From Tenodera sinensis (lineage: Eukaryota > Arthropoda > Insecta > Mantodea > Mantidae), in NCBI GenBank assembly GCA_030765045.1, contig CM060963.1, positions 73,910,117-73,974,116 on the forward strand: a stretch of 64,000 bases of DNA, given 5' to 3'. Position numbers and translations under genes: made by a program. Below, piece by piece: positions 32,196-45,169 of this stretch; within the stretch, counting starts at the first letter, position 1; each line of letters starts with the position of its first letter. The notes under the pieces were generated by a model, which worked only from the letters and a program-made list of their open reading frames with translations, was not told the origin of the DNA and ran no database searches.

Positions 32196-33329
32196 AATAC
32201 AGATTTGATAATAATGCTTTAAAATGTTTTTTCCACTAAAAATAATTAAAAAGCAGTGGTGGGACATGAAAATCTGATATACCCCACTTCTTTATGGAAA
32301 ATCTAAAAATCGTGATGCGATTTTGACGGTTTTTCATTCTAGGGTGTGAACATCCGGCTGTTCTCGTCTTTGCTATATAAAATCAACCTATGAATATTTC
32401 AAACGGTTTTAAAAACTGGTTATTATAAAAAGATAGATACATTTTGCAGCAATGCAGTATGACCCAAATGTCAACATTTATTGTAAAATAGTCATACCTT
32501 TGATGTTCAATAACTGAGCAAATGTAACATTTTGTTGCAGACGTCTTCAGGCAGATTTCGCTACAAAGGAGAAGCAATGCGCACTTGCGCTTCAGTGTTC
32601 CATTTGTGTCGCTTTATCTTCATTTCCTCTTTGATATACGTTCTATTTGCTGTACTGATTTGTTTGATACTTATTTTTCTCTTTTCTGGTGCTCCAGATA
32701 GCTTTTCTAATATTTGTCATGCTCGTTCAATTCCAGAGACTGAACGCTGCGCCTGAGGCTATGACTATATGGTGCAGTGAATTGCAAAATACAAAATACC
32801 GCATTTTATGTCAACCACATCCTTAACATCTAATGCCGACCAATCCTCGCAAAAAACCGCAGAAGTTAAACCCTTGGAAATGCCTGCCCCACCCAATGTC
32901 ATTATCGAGCACTATTATATGGCTACCTGCAAAAGAGACGAACTAATCAGTTGGCCTGGAGCTAACAAACTCCCAACAGTTAGTCACCTCTTAACTTTGC
33001 AAGGAGTCATGGATGCAACAATGGCGATGTCAAGGTAATATTGCGCAAATAACAGCTTAGAAAGTTATATGAAAGTTATGAGAAATGCCAACAAGAAGCG
33101 TCATAAATACAATTTTAACGAGATTGAATAAAATAATACATTAACACATGAGAATAACTAGTGATATAGTCAATAATATAATTAATAGCCATTTAATGAA
33201 ACTGTTCGACTTTGTTTCAAAATTATCTCAAACACTTTGGCCGATAAAAGGAACTTTATGGCTGTGCCGCTTATACGAAACATCCTCTAACGTCTCAACC
33301 ATAGGCAGGGAGAGGGAGAGAGAGAATCA
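32196..33329. other. No recognised feature; one unassigned frame
   Basis: A 76-residue frame at 32808-33038 (+) ends close to a possible splice donor (AAG/GTAATA) and has protein-like composition, but no family is recognised and no partner exon can be shown. Confidence 0.35.
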
Positions 33330-33465
33330 TAAATGCCGCAAAGCACAGCCAAGGTGGAGGCCCTAAGCCGTACAGCATAGCTGAGGGATTTAGGGTCCTA
33401 AGACGTGGCACAACATAACCTAGGGATGAAGGGTGCCAAGGCGCAAAGCACAACCGAAAGAGGAT
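33330..33465 (+). repeat. Degenerate minisatellite, units of about 35-40 bp
   Basis: Three to four imperfect units share CC(T/A)AAG-CG---GCA(C/T)A-C, then A---GAGG or GGGATT-AGGGT. They are too diverged for a precise unit. Confidence 0.5.
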
Positions 33466-35070
33466 ATTCTATAAGAAGAGGAGTAAGGCAGAATAGTATC
33501 TCTGAAACTAAAACCCAATGATGTATCCAGGATCTCGGGGAGAAAACTTGAAGGCTCAGTTAATAACCTTTATTGTATTTAAATTGTTCCAAACGTAAAA
33601 CGGTAAATGGTAATGAGAGAAGTGAGACTGTATGTTTGTCAGAGGGCGGAGCCAGCGAAGCCAAGAGACGTACAGAAGTCCCTTACAGTTGCGTATATTG
33701 ACACAACCGAAGTGTTTCCTCTACACAAGGAAAGCGTGACGAGGCGACTCTTGCGGCCCGGGCAGCAACCCGGGGAAGAGAAAATGGTAACCTACTTTGT
33801 CTATTGCTGAAATTTATGAAAACCTTTATACACTGAAACTTCATTACCCTAATTGTTTTACAAGTATGAACGGTAAATTTAAAGGCTAAAGTAAGTCATC
33901 GTTATTATCTATCTGTGCAAATATATCGTTGTTACTTTTAATCACCACAGGAAGCAGCATAATTTTTAAAATTAGAACAGTGTCGTATAATTGAGGGCCT
34001 TCAATTATTTTCCTCAATATCTTTGACCGTTCGCATATTTACAGTTTCTAAACTTCCACTTCGTTTGTAAAAATTGTTGTTCAATAGCTTTCCATTTAAA
34101 ATGTCTGTACTTCTTGTATCCGTAATTTGTATCATATTTTTTCATGCTATTGCTTATTATACACCAGAAAATGAGTATTCTTTGAAGATTATTGCTATGG
34201 AAAATACTGTTAGGAGAGCAGAATATTTGTATGAGTAAGTGCCATGAAGTTTTGGAGTGCAGTTTCCACAGACCGATATTTCCAAAAGACAACTTCATTA
34301 ATAGTCTGTGTTCTATATGTTATCGTCTGTTGGACACTAAACAAGCTTCGTCATGAATTCTCACTCGCATTTGTATTTTGTATGTCTGATAAAGAAACGA
34401 AAATGTAGCAAACTCCCTATTTGTGTGTCGACAGGCGATAATAAACTAAGGGTGCCTGTTGGAAATATCGACTTGGTAAACCGTGTTGCAACACAACGGC
34501 ATCCTAATACGCTCATTTATTTTTTCCATGACTGTACACTCATTTAAATCTTCTAAAATATAAGTATTTGTACTTTTTGTGTAGTTTAAATATAACTTGT
34601 ATCTAAATTAATTATAAACACCAGCTTATTGCACATCACTGGCAGGGATTGCATATTATATAGTTAATAAAATTATAAAAGAGCTGTAAACACGACGATA
34701 CAGTATTGAAGCAATCAACTGTATGTTGCATTAAATGTATACTATACAAAGCTCATCTTAGTTTAATATCCGCAGATGACCGCACATTTAGTTGCTACCT
34801 CCATTAAAATGACACTGGAAAGGTTTTATTGCAATTGCAATGTATATTACTGATGAATACATTTTAATCAAGAATCAATCTCATTAGAGCACTTTCAGTA
34901 AGTGACGCCTCTCAATAAAGCTTCCAACAATTCAGGTCCAATTTAAATTGGGAAAGCAGTAATATTATGAATGTTTTTCTAAATCATTGAAATAATTTTT
35001 GGAGCAGTTCTCAAGTAACCACGTATACATACTTCTGGGACAATAAACGAATTGCTGTGGTGGAAATAGA
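33466..35070. other. No recognised feature
   Basis: AT-rich DNA with short frames only (for example 34014-34298, -), none with a recognisable domain. Confidence 0.45.
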
Positions 35071-35925
35071 ATCTGATGTGTTGCATTCACATGACTTTCT
35101 CTACTATTGTACTAACCATTCTTACACACTCTTAGTCCTATATCTTCTTCGTGTTAGTTAAGATAAACATTTGTACTAATTACCTTATTGCTTATTTCCT
35201 AGTAGGTGCAAAGGGAATATTAGAATACAGTAGTCTTTGAGCGATAGTAATATCTTTTAAAGCTTTGAGGTTCCGTTCTCTTTGCACACTTAATATATCA
35301 GAAAATGAACGAAGTTCCATTTCACGAAAGTTTTAAGCTTTCCGAAACTAACACACATAACAAGCAATATCTGTGAAATTGTTCACCCTACACGAAAATT
35401 TATTTGCACGTATATTGTGTATTTTAGCAAGATCTACATTTTTTGTATAGTATGGTTTGGTCTATCCCTAATGGTTTACCAGTTATGCAAAAGTCGTCCA
35501 GAGTAAATACGACTACAGGGGCTATAGCCAGAAAATTCAAGATATATATTTTATTTGTCATAAAAATGTCTCAAACATATTACATTTTAATCAAAATTGT
35601 TAGTCATTTCCAAGAAAATAAATATTTTCCATGTAAAGGGTAGTTTAGGGTGGGACTATTTTCTTCAAAGTGTTCGTGTCGCATCCTTGAAAGACAAACT
35701 TAAATACCAACTTTAGTTTTTAACCGACTTTTCGTCTTTGAGTTATGACACACACACACACACACACACGCACGCACGCACGCACGCACGCACGCACACC
35801 TTTTTCAAAAATTCTTTTCTTTGGATTCAGGGGCTCAAAGCGTTCCCGGTGAAATCTCGACATCGAATTTTTGGGTGGAATACATTGTTTCTTCTGCTTA
35901 TTGTACAATACATAGTAGAGAAGTA
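35071..35925 (+). repeat. CA-bearing dispersed repeat, copy 4 (most complete)
   Basis: It runs from ATCTGATGTGTTGCATTCAC to CATAGTAGAGAAGTAAC and contains all landmarks in order. Its tract at 35748-35799 is (CA)n followed by (CGCA)n. The sequence ACTTTCTCTACT near the start is nearly the inverse of AGTAGAGAAGT at the end. Confidence 0.9.
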
Positions 35926-36413
35926 ACAATAAGTATATTTCGATAAAGATCCGTGTGTGTTCGTGAATGACTATCAACAGAGTACTCGGTTACATATCAA
36001 ACTTGTTAAGTTCAGCGCCTTTCAAGGATTCGCCGTGAAGGTTTTCGAAAAACCCGCACAGATCAAACTGCTCTTTATAATGATGTTATTCTACATTTTC
36101 GAGTCTTTCAAAATGCTTAACGATGTTGATTAATATTTTAAAGGTATTCCCATTTTCCTTTCCTTTTTATACTCATGGGGATGACAGAGTTTCAAATATA
36201 TCGCTAGAGGTGAAAAATTTTCTTCAATGGACGCTAGGTTGGCTACGCTTTAGCTGTCTCTGAACTTTGCACCGGGTCAGAGGTCAGCAAGAGCAGGTAT
36301 CAGGTGCACAAGACAATAGAAAGAACTCCCTCCCTATGACGTAATGTATAGTGCAGGGTTACGTTAAGCTGATATCTTGATTACGAAGGAAATGTTTCAT
36401 CTATAAAATATCT
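35926..36413. other. No recognised feature
   Basis: AT-rich spacer DNA. Confidence 0.4.
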
Positions 36414-36673
36414 GAACCCCTAGCGCAACAGGTTATGTAAGGCCAAGGCTTGCCGCCCAGCCCCTGCGTTCCCCAACTCTTCCCAATATAGGCGTCATAG
36501 GTGGGGTGCAGTACTAGATGGTGGGACGTGGTCAGCCCTCTTGACCTGGGGCCGCTACATCTCCATCAAGTAGCTGCTCAATTGGTCCCCCAGGACCTAA
36601 TGAGGCTGAGTGCACCCCGTGCCAGACCTTCCAGTGGGAGGGAAATCCCCATGCCGGTACCGGGGATCGATTA
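36414..36673 (-). mobile_element. SINE family A copy, tRNA head truncated at a microsatellite
   Basis: It aligns with the copy at 59850-60199 from the CCCCTAGCGCAACAG end through CTCAATTGGTCCCCC, TGAGGCTGAGTGCACCCCGT and ATGCCGGTACCGGGGATCGA. At that point, inside the B box, the sequence passes into the ATT microsatellite. The A box and the 5' half of the head are missing. Confidence 0.85.
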
Positions 36674-36682
36674 TAATCATTA

Positions 36683-37213
<531 letters not shown>

Positions 37214-37689
37214 ATCATTATTTGTGGTGGTGGCAGTGGTAGTAATATCAGTATGGTACTGCTTGTAATAGTATTGGAAACAAACAAATATCTTCCTAGG
37301 AAGTAGTGTAATATATAACAAGCATTGCTTAAATATGCAATACAGAGAATTATATATGGTATCTTATCAGTACTGTGGAGAAACTGTAACGTAAAAGGTC
37401 GCGTGGGTCATACCTGTTACCCAAAAGCACACTAGAGAACAAAACTTCAGCTGCACACAGAACAGGAGAAACTACAGAACTGAAAGAGAGAAATGTTGCT
37501 GTTTATATACTCCTTAGAAGCTGTGTGAATCCACGTATCTGTAAGTCCCTTCTGAGAACTACAGCAATGAAAATAAATATGCCGGGAACACCTGTCTACC
37601 CACTCGAGTAATGAAGATACAAAAATGAACAAAGACTGTGACAGATGACAGACCAGCATAACAAACAAAACACTTGCAATACATAGGCT
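37214..37689. other. No recognised feature
   Basis: AT-rich DNA with short frames only. Confidence 0.4.
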
Positions 37690-37911
37690 GTGGCGTGACG
37701 CATGGAGAAGATCACGATATAGACGAAAAACTATAAAAACTTCAGCAATTTGCGGAACAATACATAGGACATTCGGAAATACAGTTAGAAAGGAAACAGA
37801 ATTGAGAATTTATTCAGTAATGGCTCTACCTGAAATATTATAGCAAAGCGAAGCATAGACACACTAAGCAAAACATAAAGTAAAATTGAGACCTCTACGA
37901 ACAGTGATGTA
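37690..37911 (+). pseudogene. LINE pol C-terminal fragment, left part
   Basis: In one frame the DNA reads 'TSAICGTIHRTFGN...RKETELRIYSVMALPEIL', the conserved stretch after the RT core in many insect LINEs, followed by stops. The reading is cut by the hAT at 37912 and resumes after it at 39751. No catalytic motif is included. Confidence 0.7.
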
Positions 37912-39742
37912 TAGGCCTAGGAAGTTCATGCATTTGCATGTTTTTTCATAGGTGTTAAAAATGTATGCTTTTACATTATGTGCACGAATTATGGAATTTT
38001 CAGTTATTTGGACATGATTTTATGGTGCATATAACTGCATATTTTCTTGATTTTGATAAATGCATAATATTTCAATATTATAGCCCTATATTCATATTTT
38101 AATGATTTTTATGGTTTTTTATTATTTTATCCATCTGTATAATATTTTTCATATTGGTAGTATTGCACATGATGATACAACTCGCGAGGTGGCGAGAACT
38201 AATGCTAAGTCATGTTCTCCTGCAGTGGATCCCCTGTTTCCATCCTTTCATTATATGTATGTGCGTAGAGAATAATCAGTACGTTATCTGAGAGGTTTAT
38301 ATTAACAAAATTAGAGTGCAGGTCAACGTTTTGAGCAGCACGATTATAACAACGCTTGCCTGCCCACCAGTAGTTGTGTCGCGGTCTTCAAACAAAACAG
38401 TTGTGAACTGGTTCGCACCAAATTAAATTAAAAATGTTAAAAAGCTCTTCAAATGCCGAAAATAAAGCCAACTTCGAGTGTTAGATTAATTAATTTACAG
38501 AAAGAGTTTCGGGTGATTTAATATCTACAGATAATACGTAGAGTACTGTTTTGTGGAGCGTGTGAGAAAAATGTAGGGAGTGAGAAAAGATTTTAAATAG
38601 TTCAGCACATAAACACAGTAAAACATAAGGAGAATTTAGTCAGAAAACTTGCAAACGAAGGACGTGTTCAAAAACACCTAGTAGGGTGTTCAGGAAGTAG
38701 GTTCACTGAATTTTCCTATGACTTGTACCAAGCATTTTTAGCTGCTGATATTCCCTTCTTCAAAATTAATAATCCGACATTTAAAAACGTTCTTGCCAAG
38801 TGCACTCGACAACATGTGTCTGAAGAAAGTATACTGTATAAGACTTATGTAGGACATTGTTACAATAATGTATTGTCAAACATACAACATGAATTAGCAG
38901 ATCAATTTGTGTGGTTGTCTGTTGATAAAGCTCCCGAGTCTGAGCTCCTTTCTGTTGCTAATATAATCCTGGGTGCTTTAAATAATGAACGAAAGACCAC
39001 ACCTTATCTTCTTAATGTGTGCGAATTGTCTGCCACTGACAAAGTAACTGTAACCCAGTTCGTGATGGACCCTTGTAATTTACTATGGCCATATGGAATC
39101 AAATACGACCGGTTACTTTTATTTGTTACTGATGCAGGTCCTTATATGGTAAAATCAGAACAAACTCTGAAGGGTGTTTTGCCCAGTTTAATTCATATAA
39201 CTTACGTGAGGTGGGTGTCATAAGAGGTGATTCCACCATGGTGGAGCCTCTCGACAGAAATCATGTGAGGACTAGTCCTTTACTCATATAACTTGTTTGG
39301 CACATGCTCTTCATCGCATTTCTGAAACAACACGTCATTCTTTGCCTTGGTGGATAGATTTGTGTCCAGTGCAAAGAGAATTTTTGTTAAATCTCCTAAA
39401 AGAGTTAAGTAGTTTAGATCAACAGCACCTAATATCCGACTTCCTCCTGCAATAGTGATCTAAGTGCGGTTCCTGGTAGCATACGACAAAAAGTGAAAGA
39501 GAATGTTAATTATGTAATTTCAAAAAATTCTTGTTATAAACGGATGTGCGATATTCGAGACAACCTTCAAAGAAAACCATCTGTCACACCAAAAGACTTG
39601 ACTCTCTCTGTGAAGCAGTTAACATCATGCCCTGATAACATTTTGTGACGTGGAGAGAAGTTTTTCACATTACAAAAGTGCTTTGCAAGACTTGCATGCA
39701 TATTTCAGTGGTTTTTTTTAGGGCATGAACTTCCTAGCCCTA
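37912..39742 (+). mobile_element. hAT element of the CGGBP1-like type, inserted in a LINE fragment
   Basis: The left terminus is TAGGCCTAGGAAGTTCATG, and the right read inward is TAGGGCTAGGAAGTTCATG. GTGATGTA is duplicated exactly at 37904-37911 and 39743-39750. At 1831 bp it holds a leader of about 540 bp, a broken transposase gene (38453-39655) and a short tail. Part of its leader (38264-38350) resembles 56791-56880. Confidence 0.9.
38453..39655 (+). pseudogene. CGGBP1-like hAT transposase, broken
   Basis: The ATG at 38453 starts 'MPKIKPTSSVRLINL' and leads into a BED finger ('CGACEKNV', then 'HINTVKH'), with stops inside. An open stretch at 38723-39223 follows: 'AFLAADIPFFKINNPTFKNV', 'WLSVDKAPESE' where relatives have a catalytic-type DE, and 'YDRLLLFVTDAGPYMVKSE' with a second acidic position. 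After a frameshift, 'CLAHALHRISETTRH' is seen near 39300, and later pieces end before 39655. The order and spacing match CGGBP1-related hAT proteins common in insects. Multiple stops and frameshifts and the absence of a clear C-terminal dimerisation motif make it non-functional. Confidence 0.8.
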
Positions 39743-39750
39743 GTGATGTA

Positions 39751-40019
39751 TGAGACAGGAACATATCCGCAATGAAGAAATAAGAGAGAAGTTGGAAGTT
39801 ACAGCGTTACGTCAGCTGATACGAGATTACAGGGAAAAATGGCTAGTCCATCTCTCACGAATGCACAATAGACGGATACCTAAACTAGCTTTAAATTATA
39901 AGTCCAGGGGCTACAAATCGGTTGAAGACCAAAGAAATAATGGAGTGAACAACTGTAAGACTGAAATAGGTGAAATCCAAACCACGAGGGAAGAAGAAAG
40001 AATTATAAGTTTCGCATAA
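39751..40019 (+). pseudogene. LINE pol C-terminal fragment, right part
   Basis: An 88-residue open frame contains 'HIRNEEIREKLEVTALRQ', then 'YREKWLVHLSRMHNRRIPKL', the conserved LINE tail with its 'W-x-x-H-x-x-R-M' pattern, and stops at 40017-40019. It joins in sense to the fragment before the hAT (37690-37911), with one frame change at the junction. Confidence 0.8.
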
Positions 40020-40774
40020 AACAGGCTAAGTAAGTGAGAACAGATAGATAAGATGTGGCTAACAAAAGACAGGCTGCGACGCGAATCAGAGTTAAGTAGT
40101 AATGGTAGTCTAATTCATGGCTAATACTGTATACAATCATGATGAATCTGTATCCTTTGTATGAACTCAACGAGCTATTGTTTTGGTTGTTTAGAATGGC
40201 TATGGCTATATTAGGCAATTGTGATTTTATTTCATTGGGCCATGATCGGACTAGGAGAATTACGTCACTGCAGTTTGCGCCGCAGCCTTCCTTTTTGTTA
40301 GCCAAGCTACAGACCTGGTAAACGAAAGCGTAGGTGTAGGAACGGTGGAAACAGGAAAGGCAACTGACGGAGACGAGAATTGGAAAACGACAAAGAACTT
40401 TAAAATCCAATAAGTACACATTTAGGTGCAGTCAAAGCGTTCACGATTGATGTAAACCCTCAAAGGTTAGGTTCCCTGTGGTAGTCCACACAGAATTGTG
40501 TAAGAGAGGTGGAAAAATATCAATTAACGATGTATGTTATCCGCTCTCATAGCCGTATCGTCAACATTACTTAATACATTGCAAGTCACTTTTATCCAGC
40601 AATATCAGAAACAAACATGACTGGCGTCCTTATGCGCACGCGCACACACACCCACACTCTAACAGACGGTTAACATAAAGTTTCATTTTGTGACTTTTGA
40701 GATGAATTTTGCATTTAACATGCAAGCTTACATGGAAGAAGAGCTCAAATCGTTAAATGTAACACATATAAAGA
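40020..40774. other. No recognised feature
   Basis: Frames near 40003-40419 (-) lack recognisable domains. Confidence 0.4.
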
Positions 40775-41195
40775 CCATGAGCTTCACTTATCTTATTTGC
40801 TGCAAGTTCTTCAATTGAAATGCAAACTATTTTCATGACGCATTCATCATATACCAAGGGCCCTGTTTATGACAGATATCATTGCTACCTTGTTTGAAGA
40901 ACTTGCAGCACATACTACGATAAGTGAAGCTTATAGTTTCTAGGTATTTGTTCTATTTAAGAATTTTGTTGCTTCACTAATTCCAGTTTCAGTTTTTTCA
41001 TTAAATCTCAAAGGTAGCGATGGTAGCTGTTATAAACAAGAGCACTAGGGATATGACGAGTGCATCATTTAATTTCAAGAACTTTCACCAAATATTAGGA
41101 TAAGTGAAGCTTATAGTGCCTATATATTGTTATATTTAAGAATTGTGATGCTTCACTGTTAACAGCTTCAGTTTTTCATTGAATCTCAAATGGTG
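40775..41195. repeat. Compound inverted and tandem repeat of about 180 bp units
   Basis: Two direct units (about 40900-41083 and 41084-41195) share GATAAGTGAAGCTTATAGT, TATTTAAGAATT-TG-TGCTTCACT and CAGTTTTTTCATT(A/G)AATCTCAAA. A further copy lies inverted just before them (40779-40892), with GAGCTTCACTTATC, GCAAGTTCTTCAATTGAA and ATCATTGCTACCTT. The arrangement can fold into a long hairpin. Confidence 0.75.
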
Positions 41196-42501
41196 CATTT
41201 CTATTGACATTTTGATTTCGAATTTTGGAGTACGTGTAAGTGCTAAATATGAAAATAGATTGTTACAAACGTATACCAGAGTATTGTTTGATTAGAAAGA
41301 AAGTCAAATCATTTTCTTCAGCATAGATTAGCTTCCCTAAACATATTCCTGTAATAAAGAAGCAAAGATCGAATCTGATGTGTGTCAGAGCGTGTTACTA
41401 TAAAAACCGCAGTAGAAGAATTAAATACGTACAAAAGGAAACAACACAGTAAACCACACACGCCAACTCTGTAAACCTTGTGAATAATACTCGGTTTTTC
41501 ATCGGAGTAGTAGCGGTAATTCCGCACATTTACATAGCCGTGTAGACAGAGCCACTCGTTGTAGGAAAAGCAAATAAGGTTGGCTCGTCCTATACGCTAA
41601 TCAAAACCGCTCATAAAATCAACTTTTCGCCAGAACCAACCAGTTGTGGTTCACGTTACACACTATTTGTAGAAGGTTTTTAATTTCAATAAAACGGTAG
41701 CTATATGTACAGAAAACCAAGGACCTGTAAAATGGGCAGAAGGCCTAATGAACTTTCTAGATGAATTTCCCAAGCGGTGGCAATGTCATCCGAGTTTTAT
41801 TCCCTTCTACTTCTGGTATTGCAAAATGTGATAATTAATTTTCAATTGTACAAGTGACTGGTTCAAACGGAACATTTTATGTAAATAATTACAGCCACAT
41901 TACCTAATGTTTATACGCTGTATGTATGTACACACAAATGTATATCACAGAGAGCCTTCAACTTTGAAATGTATACACATAGCCATAATTGTTTTATAAA
42001 ACGTCTTTTAGTATTTTTTTACAGACTTTCTGAATTTGTCCATTCCATAAATTAATTTCTAACAGCCATTGAATGAATTTCATACAAATGGATATATTGA
42101 AATATAACTTTAAAAGTAATTACATTGTTCTACAAAGGTTCTAGTTCTGGAGTGAAAATGTGTAATTATAAAGAAACTCACTTTGCTAAATTCAAATGTG
42201 AAATAAAAATGTCGCTATCAGAGATAGTTTTTCTGTAGTCTGTACATTATATGTAGCTAGCTTTACTACTCAAAGCAAATGTTAGAACGCACGCCCATTG
42301 CGATTAACGCGAAGAGTGCATCGGCGTGCCCTATTCTGCCGTACTCTCGCAAAGATATCAGCCATTTCTCTGGTTTAAAAGTTTGTCAGTCTAAATTTGA
42401 ATCGTAAAGCCGCGATTAAATGCAAACAAGGAGTTTTGTTTGTGTTTTCTGTGTTTGTTTCTTGGATTAAGATTGTGTGCCTTACTTAGATAAATGCAAT
42501 A
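41196..42501. other. No recognised feature
   Basis: AT-rich DNA; no gene or repeat identified. Confidence 0.45.
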
Positions 42502-42698
42502 CTAATTTGCATTGTTGTTGTTGTTGTTTTCTAGTGCCTTGCATCTGGCAAGGAAGCCATTAGCATTCGTGCTTTCCAATACCTTTGAACTGTAGTTTCT
42601 TCTGATCTTAATGCTTCACAGGTCTTCAAGTGGTCTTCATTCATTTCTGCTGGATCGTTACACAGGACACATATTGGTGAGGCTAATTTGCATTGTTG
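42502..42698 (-). mobile_element. 165-bp 5'-truncated LINE insertion with target duplication
   Basis: Read on the minus strand, 42682-42534 encodes the very end of a LINE ORF2: 'PICVLCNDPAEMNEDHLKTC', a CX2CX9HX4C finger, then 'EALRSEETTVQRYW', a basic stretch and a stop. It is followed by a short AAC-repeat tail. CTAATTTGCATTGTTG is duplicated exactly at 42502-42517 and 42683-42698. The coding part has no stop, so the insertion is fairly young. It differs from the LINE at 6260-12311. Confidence 0.88.
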
Positions 42699-42895
42699 AG
42701 TTGCCATAAATATTTAAATTGGGTGGGTGGCAGTAGTCTATGACATAAAACTCGTCTAGGACTAAAACGAAGCTCTCCTAAACAAAAAGTGTTTAAAAGT
42801 ATCTATGACCTCCCAAAGTTTGTCGATCTAATTTTAGTACACCTGTATGTATATAGTACCTGGGCGACCGAACTTCGCTAGGCTTTTCCATTTCC

Positions 42896-43761
42896 TTTTT
42901 TACTTTCTCTACTGTTAGTGGGGGATTTATTGCATTCCACCCAAATATTCGATGTCGAGATTTCACCGGAAATATATGTTTTAAAACCCCCTGAATCCAA
43001 AAGAAAAAAAAAAGTATTTTTAGAAAAAGGTCCGCGCGCGCGCGCGCGTGTGTGTGTGTCTGTGGACAACATAACTCAAAAATGAAAAGTCGTTTAAAAA
43101 CCAAAGTTGGTATTTAAGTTCAATGTCATTCACGGATGTGACACTAAGATTTTGAAGAAAATAGCCCTACACTAAACTACCGTTTACATGCAACATTTTT
43201 CGAAAATTTTGATTTTATTGAAAATGGCTCTATTGGTTTTGATATGTTTGAGATATTTTTATGTCAAATGAAATGTATATCTTGAGTTTTCTAGCTATAG
43301 CCCCTGTAGTCGTATTTACTCTGGACGACTTTTGTATAACTGGTAAACCGTTAGAGATACACCAAATCATACTATACAATGTAGATCTTGCTAAAATACA
43401 CAATTTATGTCTCAATAAATTTTCTTGTAGAGTGAACCATTTAGGATATATTCCTTGTTATGTGTGTGAGTTTCGGAAAACTTAAAACTTTCGTGAAATG
43501 AAGCATCGTTGTTCATTTTTTTATATGTTAAGTGTGCAAAGAGAACGGAATCTCAAAGCTTTAAAACATTTGACTATCGCACAAGGCCTACTGTATTCTA
43601 ACATGCCCCTTGCACCTACAAGGTAATAAGCAATAAGATAATTTGTACAAATGTTTATCTTTACTAACAAGAAGAAGATATAGGAATAAGAGTTTGTAAG
43701 TACAAACATGTACAAGTATGTACAAGAGTAGAGAAAGTCATGCAAGTGCCACACATCATAT
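42896..43761 (-). repeat. CA-bearing dispersed repeat, copy 5
   Basis: The complete family order is seen on the minus strand, from about 43761 down to TTTTTACTTTCTCTACT at 42896. The tract at 43032-43060 is (CG)n next to (GT)n. It closely resembles copy 2, apart from the tract. Confidence 0.88.
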
Positions 43762-43984
43762 TTTTTATGTTATATGGTATTACATATTAACACTTTGCTA
43801 CAAGTTATTACATAAAGTGAAGCACAAACGTAGTGTATGCTGTGTATGTTACGCTCAATTTCACTTCTGTGTCATTTGGTTCCGTAACAAAGTTGACGAG
43901 ACAATTAACAATGCAACCAAACGGAAAATCGAAAATCCTTTTGCAGCTCTGGTAATCCTAGGGTAATTGTGATCTTCAAGATTC

Positions 43985-44170
43985 TGCTGGCAAGAACAAT
44001 AGCCAATCAAAACCACCACCGATCTATATAAGTAATATTGCAGGCATAAATGCTGTACTGAAAAGCTTAAGTAACCAAAATGTTGGTAACTACATACGCG
44101 TGACTATCGAAAATAACAGGTCTTGTTTAGATTCTCTGGAGGACTACAGGGAAGCGATGAATATATTGCC
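43985..44170 (+). pseudogene. Jockey-like LINE gag fragment
   Basis: An open stretch reads 'KPPPIYISNIAGINAVLKSL', then 'GNYIRVTIENNRSCLDSLEDYREAMNIL'. The 'PPPI-(Y/F)-I' start and the 'D-YR-x(3)-L' end are typical of the domain before the zinc knuckles in jockey-type ORF1 proteins. Upstream and downstream frames are closed. With the pieces near 45170 and 46045 it probably marks one old + strand LINE. Confidence 0.55.
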
Positions 44171-44344
44171 AAGCACTTTGGTACCACGTGCCGAAAGCAA
44201 AAAAAAATGAAGTTTTTTGTGCTGATTTCTGACACAAATGCAGTTATCAGCGAAGTGTTATCTCACGGTTGTGATGCAGTGGAAATGATACCTCTTTATT
44301 ACCCGGTCACTAAAATCACTCTATCGTTTTCCTTTGTTGATTGA

Positions 44345-44990
44345 AAACCTTCTTACTCCTCTCATAGATTAGGCCATTGGCCTGTTCCAGTCACATTTCC
44401 ACCTCAACATTGGTGTTCCAAGCAACCTTCTTCCTTGAGGTTTCTATTCCAGCATCCTGTTTGGTAGATTGCTTACTGAGATGGTCTTTCCATTTCTGTT
44501 TATTATTCTCTATGATATATCCTATATCACTAATCTTAATATCTTGTCCTACTTCTTCATTTCCCATTTGTTACTCCCTTAACTTCTGTCAAAAATTTCA
44601 TCTTAGCTGCTTGAATATGACTTATCTTTCTTAAAACCCAACTCCCATATAAATTACTGGAACAGCCTTAACTTTATAAAACTTATGTTCTGTTTCCTTC
44701 CTCGTATTTTTTAAACTTCTAATGGTTTCACATATAGTCTGGTACTTGTGAATCTTATTGTGCGGATCATTATCACATAGCATATCACATCAAAGATAAT
44801 TACACGTTTGCACCTACTTGATTATTTGATCTTTCATCATTATTTTCGGCCTTACCTACTGTTTTCCTGAAAATGCAATCACTTTCGCTTTATTTACTGA
44901 CAATTTTAGTTCACAATCTTTTAATATTTTATGCAATACATATGACCTTTCCTAAATTATTTTCAGTTTTTTATACCCAATCCAATAAAT
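44345..44990 (-). pseudogene. LINE RT C-terminal fragment inside the jockey-like remnant
   Basis: On the minus strand, in broken frames, it reads 'KLSVNKAKVIAFSGKQ', 'VRPKIMMKDQIIKQVQTCNYL', 'HNKIHKYQTICETIRSLKNT', 'KVKAVPVIYMG', and 'NRNGKTISVSNLPNRMLE'. This is the same C-terminal region as at 37690-40019, from a related element. Multiple stops and frameshifts are present. Confidence 0.7.
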
Positions 44991-45169
44991 GCTAACATGT
45001 ACTATAGGATACCTAGATTACACGTTGAAATAATAATCAAAACATAACCTCCAAGTCCAAGGCACACGGTAATTCAGTATTGAAGTTCCCAAGAATACAG
45101 ACACTCAAATATTCTTGTCACTAACTCCCTCGCTACAATAAGAACGATTGCATCATTCTTGGGGGAAAA

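Noticed and set aside
32808..33038. Possible host exon of 76 residues with a splice donor
   Set aside because: No homology that I recognise, no acceptor or partner exon, and length within chance for this composition.
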